Assembly: GCA_002327405.1 (NCBI GenBank)
Contig: DCVO01000128.1
Coordinates: 1 to 31,610 of the forward strand
Direction: 5' to 3'
DNA from: Thiobacillus sp. UBA2186
GTDB lineage: Bacteria > Pseudomonadota > Gammaproteobacteria > Burkholderiales > Thiobacillaceae
DNA: 31,610 nucleotides
Positions within the stretch are counted from its first letter, which is position 1, and every line of letters starts with the position of its first letter. Made by a program: the position numbers and the translations under genes. This document shows, piece after piece, positions 6,988 to 13,428 of this stretch. The notes under the pieces were generated by a model that did not search any database, was not told where the DNA came from, and was given only the letters and a program-made list of their open reading frames with translations.

Positions 6988-8439
6988 GTGAATGCTGTAA
7001 CGGAAAATGTTGGCGCGAAACCGGGCGGGCTGTTGAGCAAGAACGGTCTTCAGTCCATGGCGGTTGTGCTTTTTGTGGTTGCGGGTTCTGTTCTGGCTTT
7101 GTCCATCGATACGCGCTTTGTCTACCTGCTGGTGTATGTGTGGTTCGGCCTGGCATATGGGATTTTGCTGCAGTACGGCCGTTTCTGCATGGCGTCTGCG
7201 GTGCGCGATCTCTTTGCCGTAAAAGTGCCGCGAATGGCGGTGGGTATGATGATCGCGGTGGCGCTCTACTCGGTTGTTGCGGCCATGGTCACCATAAGCG
7301 GATTCAGCACTTTCCACCCCAATGCCATGGGCTGGCACATCCTCATCGGCGCCGCCATTTTCGGATTCGGCATCGTGTTCACCGGCGGCTGCGCTTCCGG
7401 CTCGCTCTACAAGGCCGGCGAGGGAAACATGAACTCCATGCTGGTCATCGTCGCGATTTCCTTCTCGCAGGCCATCGTGGTGACGGCGAGTGGCTGGTGG
7501 GACAACCTCGTTCCCCAGCACTGGATGGATTCCGCCGTGGCGAAGGGCATGCCGGAAGAACTGTCGGTGACCAGGGGCTGGTTCGACATCTTCACCGCGG
7601 GTTATGTGTGGGACCTGAAAGGCTCGACAACAGCCGAACTGCTTGGCGCCGGCGGCACCAAGGCGGGAATCGTCGTGTACAACACCCTGCTCACGACCAT
7701 TTTGCCCGTGCTCGTCATTCTGGTCGCGCTTTACCTTCTGTACTACCGGAAAAGCTATCTGCGCCGCACCAAAAACGCCAATCCCGCGCTGAAGGACGAA
7801 CTCGCCGGGATTTGGGCCATGTGCACCTCGTCCAGGAACACCGCGATCGCGGGCATCGGCCTGGGCATTCTCGCCGGACTGCACATGTATGTCACCGGCG
7901 CGCTGCGCGAGCATTACGGGATCTACAACTTTGGCGAACTGCTCTCCGCCATGGGCTATACCGATGGCCTGTCGATCCAGGGCACGGTCTTCGATCCCGG
8001 CTACTGGTACATCACCACCCAGGAAGCGCAGTGGGGGGGATGGGCGCTGAACAAGCTCGGCGTCGAGAACATGGACAGCATCTTCTTCGGTCTGGACAAC
8101 GGCCTGCCCAACCCGCTGCTCAATGCGCCCGGTTTCATGTCGATCGGAATCATCCTGGGGGCCGCCGTAATGGCGCTGGCTCGGAAGGAATTCAAGTGGA
8201 AAGCCCCCACGCTGGAGTCGGCCTTCTTCGCAATCGCCGGCGGCATCCTGATGGGCATCGGCGCGCGGCTCGCCATGGGCTGCAACATCGGCGCCTTCTT
8301 TGCCACGGTCACCAATGGCGACCCCAGCGGCTGGGTTTTCCTCGCCGGCATGACCTTCGGCGCCTATCTCGGTGTGAAAGTCTTTACCTGGTGGATGGAC
8401 AGGGCTGCGGCCAGGATGGAAGCGGGATGCGGTCTGTAG
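6988..8439 (+). CDS. YeeE/YedE family membrane transporter (sulfur-compound uptake)
   Basis: Inner-membrane protein of the YeeE/YedE (TsuA) family, whose characterised member imports thiosulfate using conserved cysteines and works with a TusA-like partner (TsuB/YeeD). The 483 residues have about ten hydrophobic helices. The signature cysteines are present: Cys67 in YGRFCMASAVRD, Cys135 in FTGGCASGSLYK and Cys432 in LAMGCNIGAFF. The start is GTG at 6988, since an ATG at 6983 meets a stop at once; AAGGGGA (6974-6980) is the ribosome binding site. It is flanked by two TusA-like genes, which strongly supports a role in sulfur-compound transport. Selenium transport has been proposed for some YedE proteins and cannot be excluded. 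Confidence 0.88.
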   Translation: MNAVTENVGAKPGGLLSKNGLQSMAVVLFVVAGSVLALSIDTRFVYLLVYVWFGLAYGILLQYGRFCMASAVRDLFAVKVPRMAVGMMIAVALYSVVAAMVTISGFSTFHPNAMGWHILIGAAIFGFGIVFTGGCASGSLYKAGEGNMNSMLVIVAISFSQAIVVTASGWWDNLVPQHWMDSAVAKGMPEELSVTRGWFDIFTAGYVWDLKGSTTAELLGAGGTKAGIVVYNTLLTTILPVLVILVALYLLYYRKSYLRRTKNANPALKDELAGIWAMCTSSRNTAIAGIGLGILAGLHMYVTGALREHYGIYNFGELLSAMGYTDGLSIQGTVFDPGYWYITTQEAQWGGWALNKLGVENMDSIFFGLDNGLPNPLLNAPGFMSIGIILGAAVMALARKEFKWKAPTLESAFFAIAGGILMGIGARLAMGCNIGAFFATVTNGDPSGWVFLAGMTFGAYLGVKVFTWWMDRAAARMEAGCGL

Positions 8440-8491
8440 CCTCCGCATGCGGCACAAGTTTATTGGTACTTGTTTAAAGGAGTGGAAGTAA

Positions 8492-8743
8492 ATGGCAATG
8501 AGTTTCAACCAGCTCAGCGAGCATGAATGGAAACTGGATGTGTGCGGCTATACCTGTCCGCACCCACAGATGTACACCAAGAAGGCGCTGCAAAAGCTTG
8601 CCTCCGGCGATGTGCTGACGCTGGTTTTCGACAATCCGTCCTCGGGCGAATCGATCGCGGCAATGTGCGAATCGGAGGGCAATGAGCTGTTCGAACGCAA
8701 GGAGGAAGGCGGTTCCTTTGTCTGGAAAATCAGGAAAGTCTGA
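8492..8743 (+). CDS. TusA-family sulfur carrier protein
   Basis: A second TusA-like persulfide carrier of 83 residues, normal size for the family. The active motif is CPHP at Cys22 in LDVCGYTCPHPQMYTKKAL; an additional Cys18 is present as in the first copy (Cys-x3-4-Cys-Pro-x-Pro). The rest fits the TusA fold (ASGDVLTLVFDNPSSGESI, then VWKIRKV). It has a strong ribosome binding site AAAGGAG (8475-8481) 10 nt before the ATG. It follows the permease by 52 bp and is 2 bp before the next gene. The two TusA-like copies differ clearly in sequence, so they probably serve different partners rather than being a recent duplication. Confidence 0.88.
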   Translation: MAMSFNQLSEHEWKLDVCGYTCPHPQMYTKKALQKLASGDVLTLVFDNPSSGESIAAMCESEGNELFERKEEGGSFVWKIRKV

Positions 8744-8745
8744 CC

Positions 8746-9057
8746 GTGAAACTGGGAATAGTGATTACCGACGAGGGCCGTCTTTCCCTGGCCAAGCAGC
8801 TGTTCGATGCGGCTGTCGGTCGCGGCTGGGAGGCATTCTGCTTCCTGACCGACACCGGGGTCAACTTGTTGGCGGACGAGGATTTCGTTCGCCGGGCAAA
8901 GGTTCATCCCAACCATGTCTCGCTCTGCGAGCACAGCGCCGAGCGCTATGCGCAGGGACGCTATGACCTGGGCGTGCTGGGCAGCTATGTCGTGGTCGGC
9001 GGGCAGTACCAGGATGCCGAACTTGTCCGTAACTGCGACAGGGTGATGGTTTTATAG
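8746..9057 (+). CDS. DsrE-like small sulfur-relay protein
   Basis: A 103-residue cytoplasmic protein with the alternating beta-alpha pattern of the DsrE/DsrF/TusD superfamily: an opening strand KLGIVITDE, helix LSLAKQLFDAAVGRG, strand EAFCFLTDTGV, and the glycine-rich DLGVLGSYVVVGGQYQDA near the end. Family members accept sulfane sulfur on a conserved cysteine; Cys61 in VSLCEHSAERYA is the best candidate, with Cys32 and Cys97 also present. Start is GTG at 8746, 2 bp after the preceding stop, so translation is probably coupled. I am fairly sure of the fold and less of the exact subfamily. Confidence 0.7.
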   Translation: MKLGIVITDEGRLSLAKQLFDAAVGRGWEAFCFLTDTGVNLLADEDFVRRAKVHPNHVSLCEHSAERYAQGRYDLGVLGSYVVVGGQYQDAELVRNCDRVMVL

Positions 9058-9066
9058 GACACGGAT

Positions 9067-9327
9067 ATGGCGGAAAAGAAAAAAATTCTCATGATTGCGG
9101 CGCAGAAAAAAGTCGAGGCATTGCGCATGGCGAGCGGCCTCACCTTGCTTGATGACGCCGTGTTTGTAGCCTGCACGGGCGGGCTTCCTGAAGGAACCGA
9201 TGCGGCGGAACAGCTGGAAGCGCTTGAGTTTTCCGAAGTCCCGATCGAGGTCGTCGACATCGGCGAGAGCGGCATCCAGGCACTGGCCTTGCGAATTGCC
9301 GATTCTGACGTGGTGTTTTGCGTATGA
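9067..9327 (+). CDS. DsrF-like small protein
   Basis: Eighty-six residues, likely of the DsrE/DsrF superfamily. It begins with a strand (KKILMIAAQ), then a helix KKVEALRMASGLTLLDDAV and a strand VFVACTGGLPE, where Cys36 is the candidate sulfur-binding residue. It ends in SDVVFCV with Cys85 two residues from the C-terminus, which is unusual and could be a redox-active tail. It starts 9 bp after the DsrE-like gene and overlaps the next gene by 4 bp (ATGA). Assignment rests on short motifs and on context. Confidence 0.62.
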   Translation: MAEKKKILMIAAQKKVEALRMASGLTLLDDAVFVACTGGLPEGTDAAEQLEALEFSEVPIEVVDIGESGIQALALRIADSDVVFCV

Positions 9328-9509
9328 GCGTAAAGAAAGTATTGCTGCTGGAACTCTCCCCCGAGCAGGCCTTGCCGGGCCTGGCGGAGGCCTTGCAGAG
9401 GGCGGGTGCGGAAGTGAGGCGGATGAGGCTGGAAGACTGCAATGCGGTGCTGGATGCGATCGAGCAGGGCTGGATGCCTGTCGTGCTCAAGCCGCCGGCA
9501 GCGGATTGA
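9324..9509 (+). CDS. Very small protein, possibly DsrH/TusB-like
   Basis: A 61-residue protein with strand-helix-strand-helix outline: KKVLLLELSP, then EQALPGLAEALQRAGAEV, then RRMRLEDCNAVLDAIEQG, ending MPVVLKPPAAD. One cysteine, Cys39, could be the sulfur carrier. It is shorter than TusB/DsrH (about 95-100 residues), so the family is a guess from its place as third of three small genes, as in dsrEFH/tusBCD. The ATG at 9324 overlaps the previous TGA (ATGA); an in-frame start at 9318 is possible but less likely. Confidence 0.6.
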   Translation: MSVKKVLLLELSPEQALPGLAEALQRAGAEVRRMRLEDCNAVLDAIEQGWMPVVLKPPAAD

Positions 9510-9567
9510 CGAATAGCGGCCTTGAGTTTCGGCCGGGGTATTGGCTGTGCCTGTCGCAAGGCGATTC

Positions 9568-9581
9568 TGACAGGCCTGTCA
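9568..9581. promoter_or_regulatory. 14-bp palindrome before the rhodanese lipoprotein gene
   Basis: TGACAGGCCTGTCA is a perfect palindrome in the 138-bp gap before the rhodanese gene. It could be an operator or a short hairpin; no U tract follows. I found no well-spaced sigma-54 promoter in this gap. Confidence 0.35.
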
Positions 9582-9647
9582 AGTTGAGGGGCGTAGCTTG
9601 GCCGTCCGGCGGGCGACGCGGCTTGTAAATTTGATAAAGGATTATTT

Positions 9648-11168
9648 ATGAAAATGCACTTGAGCAGGAGCCTGGCCGGTGTCGCTGTCCTGGCAATGCT
9701 GCTGGGGCTGCAAGGCTGCGGCGGCGGAGGTGGAGGAGACAAGACTGCCGATGCGGCTGACAGCATCAGGGTCAGTGCCGTGACGGAACTTCCCCAGGAG
9801 TCGGCCGACAATTATGACGACAATGTAAACGGCCTGATTACCGCGGCCACACTCAAAAAATGGATCGATGACTGGCTGAACAACCGGCCGGCCGGCATTA
9901 CCGGAAAGCTGGTGATCCTGCAGGCGACGGCAGGAGAAGCCGGCTACGCCTACATCAAGCCGAATGGCGGCAGTGTCGTGACCTATCTCACGTCTTCGGG
10001 CGAGTGGATACAAACCCGGGACAACGGCGTGATCGAGACCCCGAGCATGGTCCCGGACGGGCAGACGATGGACGGCCTGCTGAAGAAATTCGCCATCGAC
10101 CCGAGCAAGGACATGATCGTCGTCACCATGGGTGCTGCCTCTCCCGCCAATGCCATGGCACAGGGCAGGATATGGTATGCGCTGCGCTACTGGGGTGTCG
10201 CCAAGGAGCATTTGGCCATGCTGAACGGCGGGCACAAGTGGCAATCCGACAGCGGCGCCCTGGCGGCCTCGTATTTCTCGACCGCCGGCAGCAGCGCTCC
10301 CAACAACGGGACCGCTTCCGTGCGCGATCTCAAGGTCGACAATACCATCCTCCAGGCCACCTTCGAGGACGTCATCCATGCGGCGAAATCCACCGACGTC
10401 AACGACCCGAACGATGGTGTCTTCATCTGGGATGCGCGCAACCTCGGCCAATACAGCTCGGGCGAACAAGTCGAACTGGGTGAGGACACCGACACGAACA
10501 CTACCGGTACGCAGGCCTGCGCCACTGCCTACTGTGCACCGGTGCATCCCGAGAATTACATCCAGTTCTTCCAGAACAACAACTCCAAGGGCGGCCATCC
10601 CAACGGCACTCTGCAGTTGCAGTTCACCCATTTGCTCGACGCGACCAAGGGCTGGTCCTACCGTCCAAAGGCTGAACTGGCGGCGCTGCTCAACGGCGAA
10701 ACCAACGTTTCCGGCATCGGTTTCGTTGCAGGGGATTACCAGCTGGTCGGAGCGGGCAACGCCTATCGGCCGGGCGACGTCATCTACGCCTACTGCGAAA
10801 CCACCTTCCGTGCCATGATCACCGGCATCGCAGGCATGGTCGTTCTCGGCAAGCCCGTGCGTTTCTACGACGGCGCGATGATCGAGTGGAACTCCCTGTC
10901 TTCAACCGAAGACGGTTCCGGCAATCTCATTCTCCCGGCCGATTCGCCCTGGAGGACGGATCGCACCGACAGGTCGTTCTTCCGCTATGCCAAGGATTCC
11001 GATCCCGGCACCGGACCCATCGGCAGCAATCTCGTTGCCCAGCGCTACATTACCAACCCCTATGCCACGCATGCGGATAAAATCATCCGTGCCGACAAGC
11101 AGTACAAGTACGGCGAGATTATCGATACGCAGGGCACCAGTGGTATTGTTGCCAACCCGTGCGGCTGA
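9648..11168 (+). CDS. Tandem-rhodanese lipoprotein (ExtH-like sulfurtransferase)
   Basis: A 506-residue lipoprotein of thiosulfate/3-mercaptopyruvate sulfurtransferase type, acting outside the cytoplasm. The signal ends in a lipobox LQGC (lipidated Cys24), followed by a run of six glycines as a linker. The N-terminal rhodanese-like domain is inactive: its VVTMGAASPANAMAQGRIWY loop lacks cysteine, though the GGHKWQ landmark is kept. The C-terminal domain has the active loop CETTFR, Cys383 to Arg388, in VIYAYCETTFRAMI. A Cys-containing insert (QACATAYCAPVH) lies between the domains. The overall plan resembles ExtH, the rhodanese-like lipoprotein that accompanies the ExtI porin in Geobacter; a porin and cytochromes lie downstream here too. 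Start ATG 9648 follows AAAGGA (9635-9640). Confidence 0.85.
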   Translation: MKMHLSRSLAGVAVLAMLLGLQGCGGGGGGDKTADAADSIRVSAVTELPQESADNYDDNVNGLITAATLKKWIDDWLNNRPAGITGKLVILQATAGEAGYAYIKPNGGSVVTYLTSSGEWIQTRDNGVIETPSMVPDGQTMDGLLKKFAIDPSKDMIVVTMGAASPANAMAQGRIWYALRYWGVAKEHLAMLNGGHKWQSDSGALAASYFSTAGSSAPNNGTASVRDLKVDNTILQATFEDVIHAAKSTDVNDPNDGVFIWDARNLGQYSSGEQVELGEDTDTNTTGTQACATAYCAPVHPENYIQFFQNNNSKGGHPNGTLQLQFTHLLDATKGWSYRPKAELAALLNGETNVSGIGFVAGDYQLVGAGNAYRPGDVIYAYCETTFRAMITGIAGMVVLGKPVRFYDGAMIEWNSLSSTEDGSGNLILPADSPWRTDRTDRSFFRYAKDSDPGTGPIGSNLVAQRYITNPYATHADKIIRADKQYKYGEIIDTQGTSGIVANPCG

Positions 11169-11175
11169 TATCCAC

Positions 11176-11191
11176 GGGCACTTGATCTGCA
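11176..11191 (+). promoter_or_regulatory. Weak candidate sigma-54 promoter before the pentahaem cytochrome gene
   Basis: GGGCACTTGATCTGCA has the exact GG-N10-GC spacing (GG 11177-11178, GC 11189-11190) and keeps GGCAC and TGCA, but differs at three consensus positions. Transcripts from it would meet the terminator at 11214-11242 almost at once. May be chance. Confidence 0.3.
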
Positions 11192-11213
11192 TTGCATAGT
11201 CGTGCCTCCATTG

Positions 11214-11242
11214 GCCCACGATTGGATCGTGGGCTTTTTTTT
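11214..11242 (+). terminator. Strong intrinsic terminator directly before the ribosome binding site of the next gene
   Basis: Stem GCCCACGAT (11214-11222), loop TGG, stem ATCGTGGGC (11226-11234) and eight T (11235-11242). The GGAG of the cytochrome gene begins at the next base (11243). It ends the rhodanese transcript and would strongly reduce expression of the cytochrome gene unless read through. Confidence 0.9.
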
Positions 11243-11252
11243 GGAGATTGAA

Positions 11253-12518
11253 ATGCGCCTGTTCATGTTCTTCCGCCACGGCTTTTGCCTGCTGGCGGGA
11301 TTGTCCGCCCTGGCTTTCCTGGGGGGCTGCGACCCAAGGCGGGACCCGGTCGAACATTTTCTCGAAAAGCACTGGCAGGACCCGCTTCCCCCACAAGGGG
11401 CTCCGCCGGCGGGTTTTTCCGCACTGGAAGCCTCGCTGTCACCGCAGTCCTGCGCCCAGTGCCATGCCAGGCAATTCGAAGGCTGGAAGGACAGCCTGCA
11501 CAGCAAGGCGATGGGTCCCGGCATCAGCTGGCAACTGAAGCTGATGGGCCAGGAGCAAGGCAACGCCTGCCTGCGCTGCCATGCGCCGCTCGCGGAACAG
11601 AAAGCCCTGGTCGCGCTGGATCAGGCCTGGCCCAACACGCCGCAGCAGCCGATTCCCGACTACGTCAGCCGCGATCTGGCGCATCAGGGGCTGACATGCG
11701 CGAGCTGCCATGTGCGCGGACACCGGCGCTTCGGGCCGCCGCCGCGCATCGAGCCCGGCGATGGCGGCCCGCATGGGGGATTCAGGGTATCCAGGGCCTT
11801 TGAGGACAGCCGCTTTTGCGCCACATGCCATCAATTTCCGGAAGACGGGCCGCGGACCGCCGGAAAGCTGCGGGAAGACACCTATCGCCAATGGCTGGCG
11901 AGCCCTTTCGCGCGGCAAGGGGCGGGGAGGCAGACCTGCCAGTCATGCCATATGCCGGACCGCCGGCATCTGTGGCGCGGCATCCATGACCCGGCCATGA
12001 CGCGCAAGGCCATAGACGTCAAGCTTTCGATCGCCGATCCGGGGGGCGGCAACTATGAGGCGGTGGCCGAGATTCTCAACTCGGGCGCCGGCCATCATTT
12101 CCCCACTTACATGGTGGCCAAGGTGGAATTGCTGTTCGTGAGGCGCGACGCCGACGGCAGCGTGCATGAGCTTGGCCGTCAGGTGATCGGCTGGCAGGTC
12201 GACACGCCCATCACGCGCGAAATAGCCGATACGCGCATTCCCGCGGGCGAGAAACGCGTATTCCGGCAGGCGTTTTCCGCACCGGAGAATCGGGACTGGG
12301 GGATCGAATTGGTTCTTCGGGTTTCCCCGGGCGAGCATTACGAGCGGATTTATCGCGACAGCCTGCAACAGGCGGACAGGCTGCCTTCCGATGCCATCGA
12401 GCTGTTGCGCCATGCGCTGGCCAATGCGGAAGGCGCCCGATATGAGTTGATGCGGATCCGTGCCGAAAAGCCTCCCGGTCGCGCGCGCCAAGGCAGGCAA
12501 GCGGCCATTGCAAATTGA
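11253..12518 (+). CDS. Pentahaem c-type cytochrome lipoprotein
   Basis: Electron-transfer protein of 421 residues. The signal peptide ends in lipobox LGGC (lipidated Cys26), so it is membrane-attached in the periplasm or on the outer membrane. Five CxxCH haem motifs: CAQCH (Cys67), CLRCH (Cys106), CASCH (Cys149), CATCH (Cys189) and CQSCH (Cys229). Extra histidines, such as in SLHSKAMG and HLWRGIHDP, resemble the distal ligands of cytochrome c554/NrfA-like multihaem proteins. The C-terminal 180 residues lack haem sites and look like a beta-rich domain (GHHFPTYMVAKVELLFV). Start ATG 11253 has GGAG at 11243-11246; an upstream in-frame ATG (11202) would place the signal internally. No haem-free catalytic motif was recognised; electron-conduit role is inferred from context. 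Confidence 0.9.
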   Translation: MRLFMFFRHGFCLLAGLSALAFLGGCDPRRDPVEHFLEKHWQDPLPPQGAPPAGFSALEASLSPQSCAQCHARQFEGWKDSLHSKAMGPGISWQLKLMGQEQGNACLRCHAPLAEQKALVALDQAWPNTPQQPIPDYVSRDLAHQGLTCASCHVRGHRRFGPPPRIEPGDGGPHGGFRVSRAFEDSRFCATCHQFPEDGPRTAGKLREDTYRQWLASPFARQGAGRQTCQSCHMPDRRHLWRGIHDPAMTRKAIDVKLSIADPGGGNYEAVAEILNSGAGHHFPTYMVAKVELLFVRRDADGSVHELGRQVIGWQVDTPITREIADTRIPAGEKRVFRQAFSAPENRDWGIELVLRVSPGEHYERIYRDSLQQADRLPSDAIELLRHALANAEGARYELMRIRAEKPPGRARQGRQAAIAN

Positions 12519-12550
12519 AATCCGGCATTCGCCAAATCAATTCTTGCAAT
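12507..12550. promoter_or_regulatory. Inverted TTGCAA boxes upstream of the second sigma-54 promoter
   Basis: ATTGCAAATTGA (12507-12518, overlapping the cytochrome stop codon) and TCAATTCTTGCAAT (12537-12550) form an inverted repeat, identical in ATTGCAA and ATTGA. The centre is about 78 bp upstream of the -24 element. The same TTGCA core, and the 8-mer GCAAATTG, occur upstream of the first sigma-54 promoter. Candidate activator sites; not proven. Confidence 0.4.
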
Positions 12551-12604
12551 CGGCACAAAATCTCTCGAATGCGTAACTCACTGTATTAACGGGGGAATGT
12601 CAAC

Positions 12605-12621
12605 TGGCACGGCTCGTGCTT
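12605..12621 (+). promoter_or_regulatory. Sigma-54 (-24/-12) promoter of the CxC protein/trihaem cytochrome/porin operon
   Basis: TGGCACGGCTCGTGCTT fits TGGCACGN4TTGCW with one mismatch and correct GG-N10-GC spacing (GG 12606-12607, GC 12618-12619). It is nearly the same as the promoter at 6541. Expected transcription start is about 12631, some 30 nt before the ATG at 12662. Confidence 0.83.
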
Positions 12622-12661
12622 ACCCAAGTATTGATATTGACTGCCGGGACGTTGAAGCCGA

Positions 12662-12940
12662 ATGAAACAAATTTTGTTGCTGGCTGCGGCACTGCTGTCC
12701 GGTTCGGTACCCGTGCTGGCGGCAGGGGACGAGCCTGCCGATGCGCAGAAGGTCCCCAGGCTGAAATATCGTTCCGGCGGACCTGTCTGCTCCTGTAGTT
12801 CCGGCATGAGTGAAGCCGACATAAGCAGGGGTTTAAAAAGGCTGATCGAGTCAGGCGACGGTGCCGGCGACGGCGAGTTGGAAGCGACTCGTAAGGATTC
12901 TGGTCTCAATCAAAAGGAGGGAGTGAATGAAGTTCGGTAA
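12662..12940 (+). CDS. Small exported protein with a CxC motif, unknown function
   Basis: I do not recognise the family. The 92 residues begin with a signal peptide (MKQILLLAAALLSGSVPVLA). The mature protein has a short segment PRLKYRSGGPVCSCSSGMSE with Cys43 and Cys45, then a helix SEADISRGLKRLIESG and a polar, charged tail. The CxC pair could bind a metal or carry a persulfide or disulfide. It is the first gene after the sigma-54 promoter and its end overlaps the trihaem cytochrome gene by 14 bp, so the two are translationally linked and probably work together. Confidence 0.75.
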   Translation: MKQILLLAAALLSGSVPVLAAGDEPADAQKVPRLKYRSGGPVCSCSSGMSEADISRGLKRLIESGDGAGDGELEATRKDSGLNQKEGVNEVR

Positions 12941-13427
12941 AACCTTGGGTGCTCTTGGGGGCAAAGCATGGCGCGGGGCGGCTTTTCTCGCGGTTTTCGG
13001 CGTATGTGCCGTCGCGCTGACCGAGTTTGGGGTCGCGCTCAAGAACACGGCTGCTGAAAGCGTGGCGTCGGGATGGGGGAGCGAGGCTACCGCCGCAGTC
13101 GCGGAGGGGGTATCGAAGCTGTCTCCGATCCCCTTGGCCAATGCCTGCGGCATGGGGGCTTCCAGCTGCTTCAAGTGCCACGACGGCAAACGTGCCCCTC
13201 AACCCGGCCTCGACAAGGCCAAGTCTCCCTGGCATGCGCATCATACCAAGGTCAACAACTCCTGCATCGGATGCCACAGCGGCAACCCGCGCATCATGAA
13301 GCAGGATTTGGCGCACAAGGGCCTCCTCACCAAGCCATTCGGCGGCGCGCAATCGTGCGCCAGTTGCCACACGAGCGATTTGAACAAGGTGCAAGACGTT
13401 TACAAACCGCTTTCGGGAGTGAAATGA
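12927..13427 (+). CDS. Trihaem c-type cytochrome
   Basis: A 166-residue periplasmic electron carrier. One hydrophobic segment at residues 15-38 (AAFLAVFGVCAVALTEFGVA) serves as signal or inner-membrane anchor. Three haem motifs follow: CFKCH (Cys81), CIGCH (Cys113) and CASCH (Cys144). Several further histidines (HAHHTK around residue 103, and AHKG at 129-132) could be sixth ligands, as in small multihaem cytochromes. It has an excellent ribosome binding site AAAGGAGG (12913-12920) six bases before ATG 12927, lying inside the preceding gene. The porin gene begins 1 bp after its stop. It could carry electrons between the periplasm and the porin/lipoprotein cytochrome; this is inference. Confidence 0.9.
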   Translation: MKFGKTLGALGGKAWRGAAFLAVFGVCAVALTEFGVALKNTAAESVASGWGSEATAAVAEGVSKLSPIPLANACGMGASSCFKCHDGKRAPQPGLDKAKSPWHAHHTKVNNSCIGCHSGNPRIMKQDLAHKGLLTKPFGGAQSCASCHTSDLNKVQDVYKPLSGVK

Positions 13428-13428
13428 G

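Noticed and set aside
6970..8508. Minus-strand open frame of 512 codons opposite the YeeE/YedE permease
   Set aside because: Shadow of the permease; low-complexity His/Gly/Asp-rich sequence, and the plus-strand gene has family motifs throughout.
9543..9557. Possible sigma-54 promoter before the rhodanese gene
   Set aside because: The GG to GC spacing is 11, not 10, and the -24 element is poor.
9715..9740. Run of GGC/GGA codons as a possible repeat
   Set aside because: It encodes the glycine linker after the lipobox cysteine, a common feature of lipoproteins.
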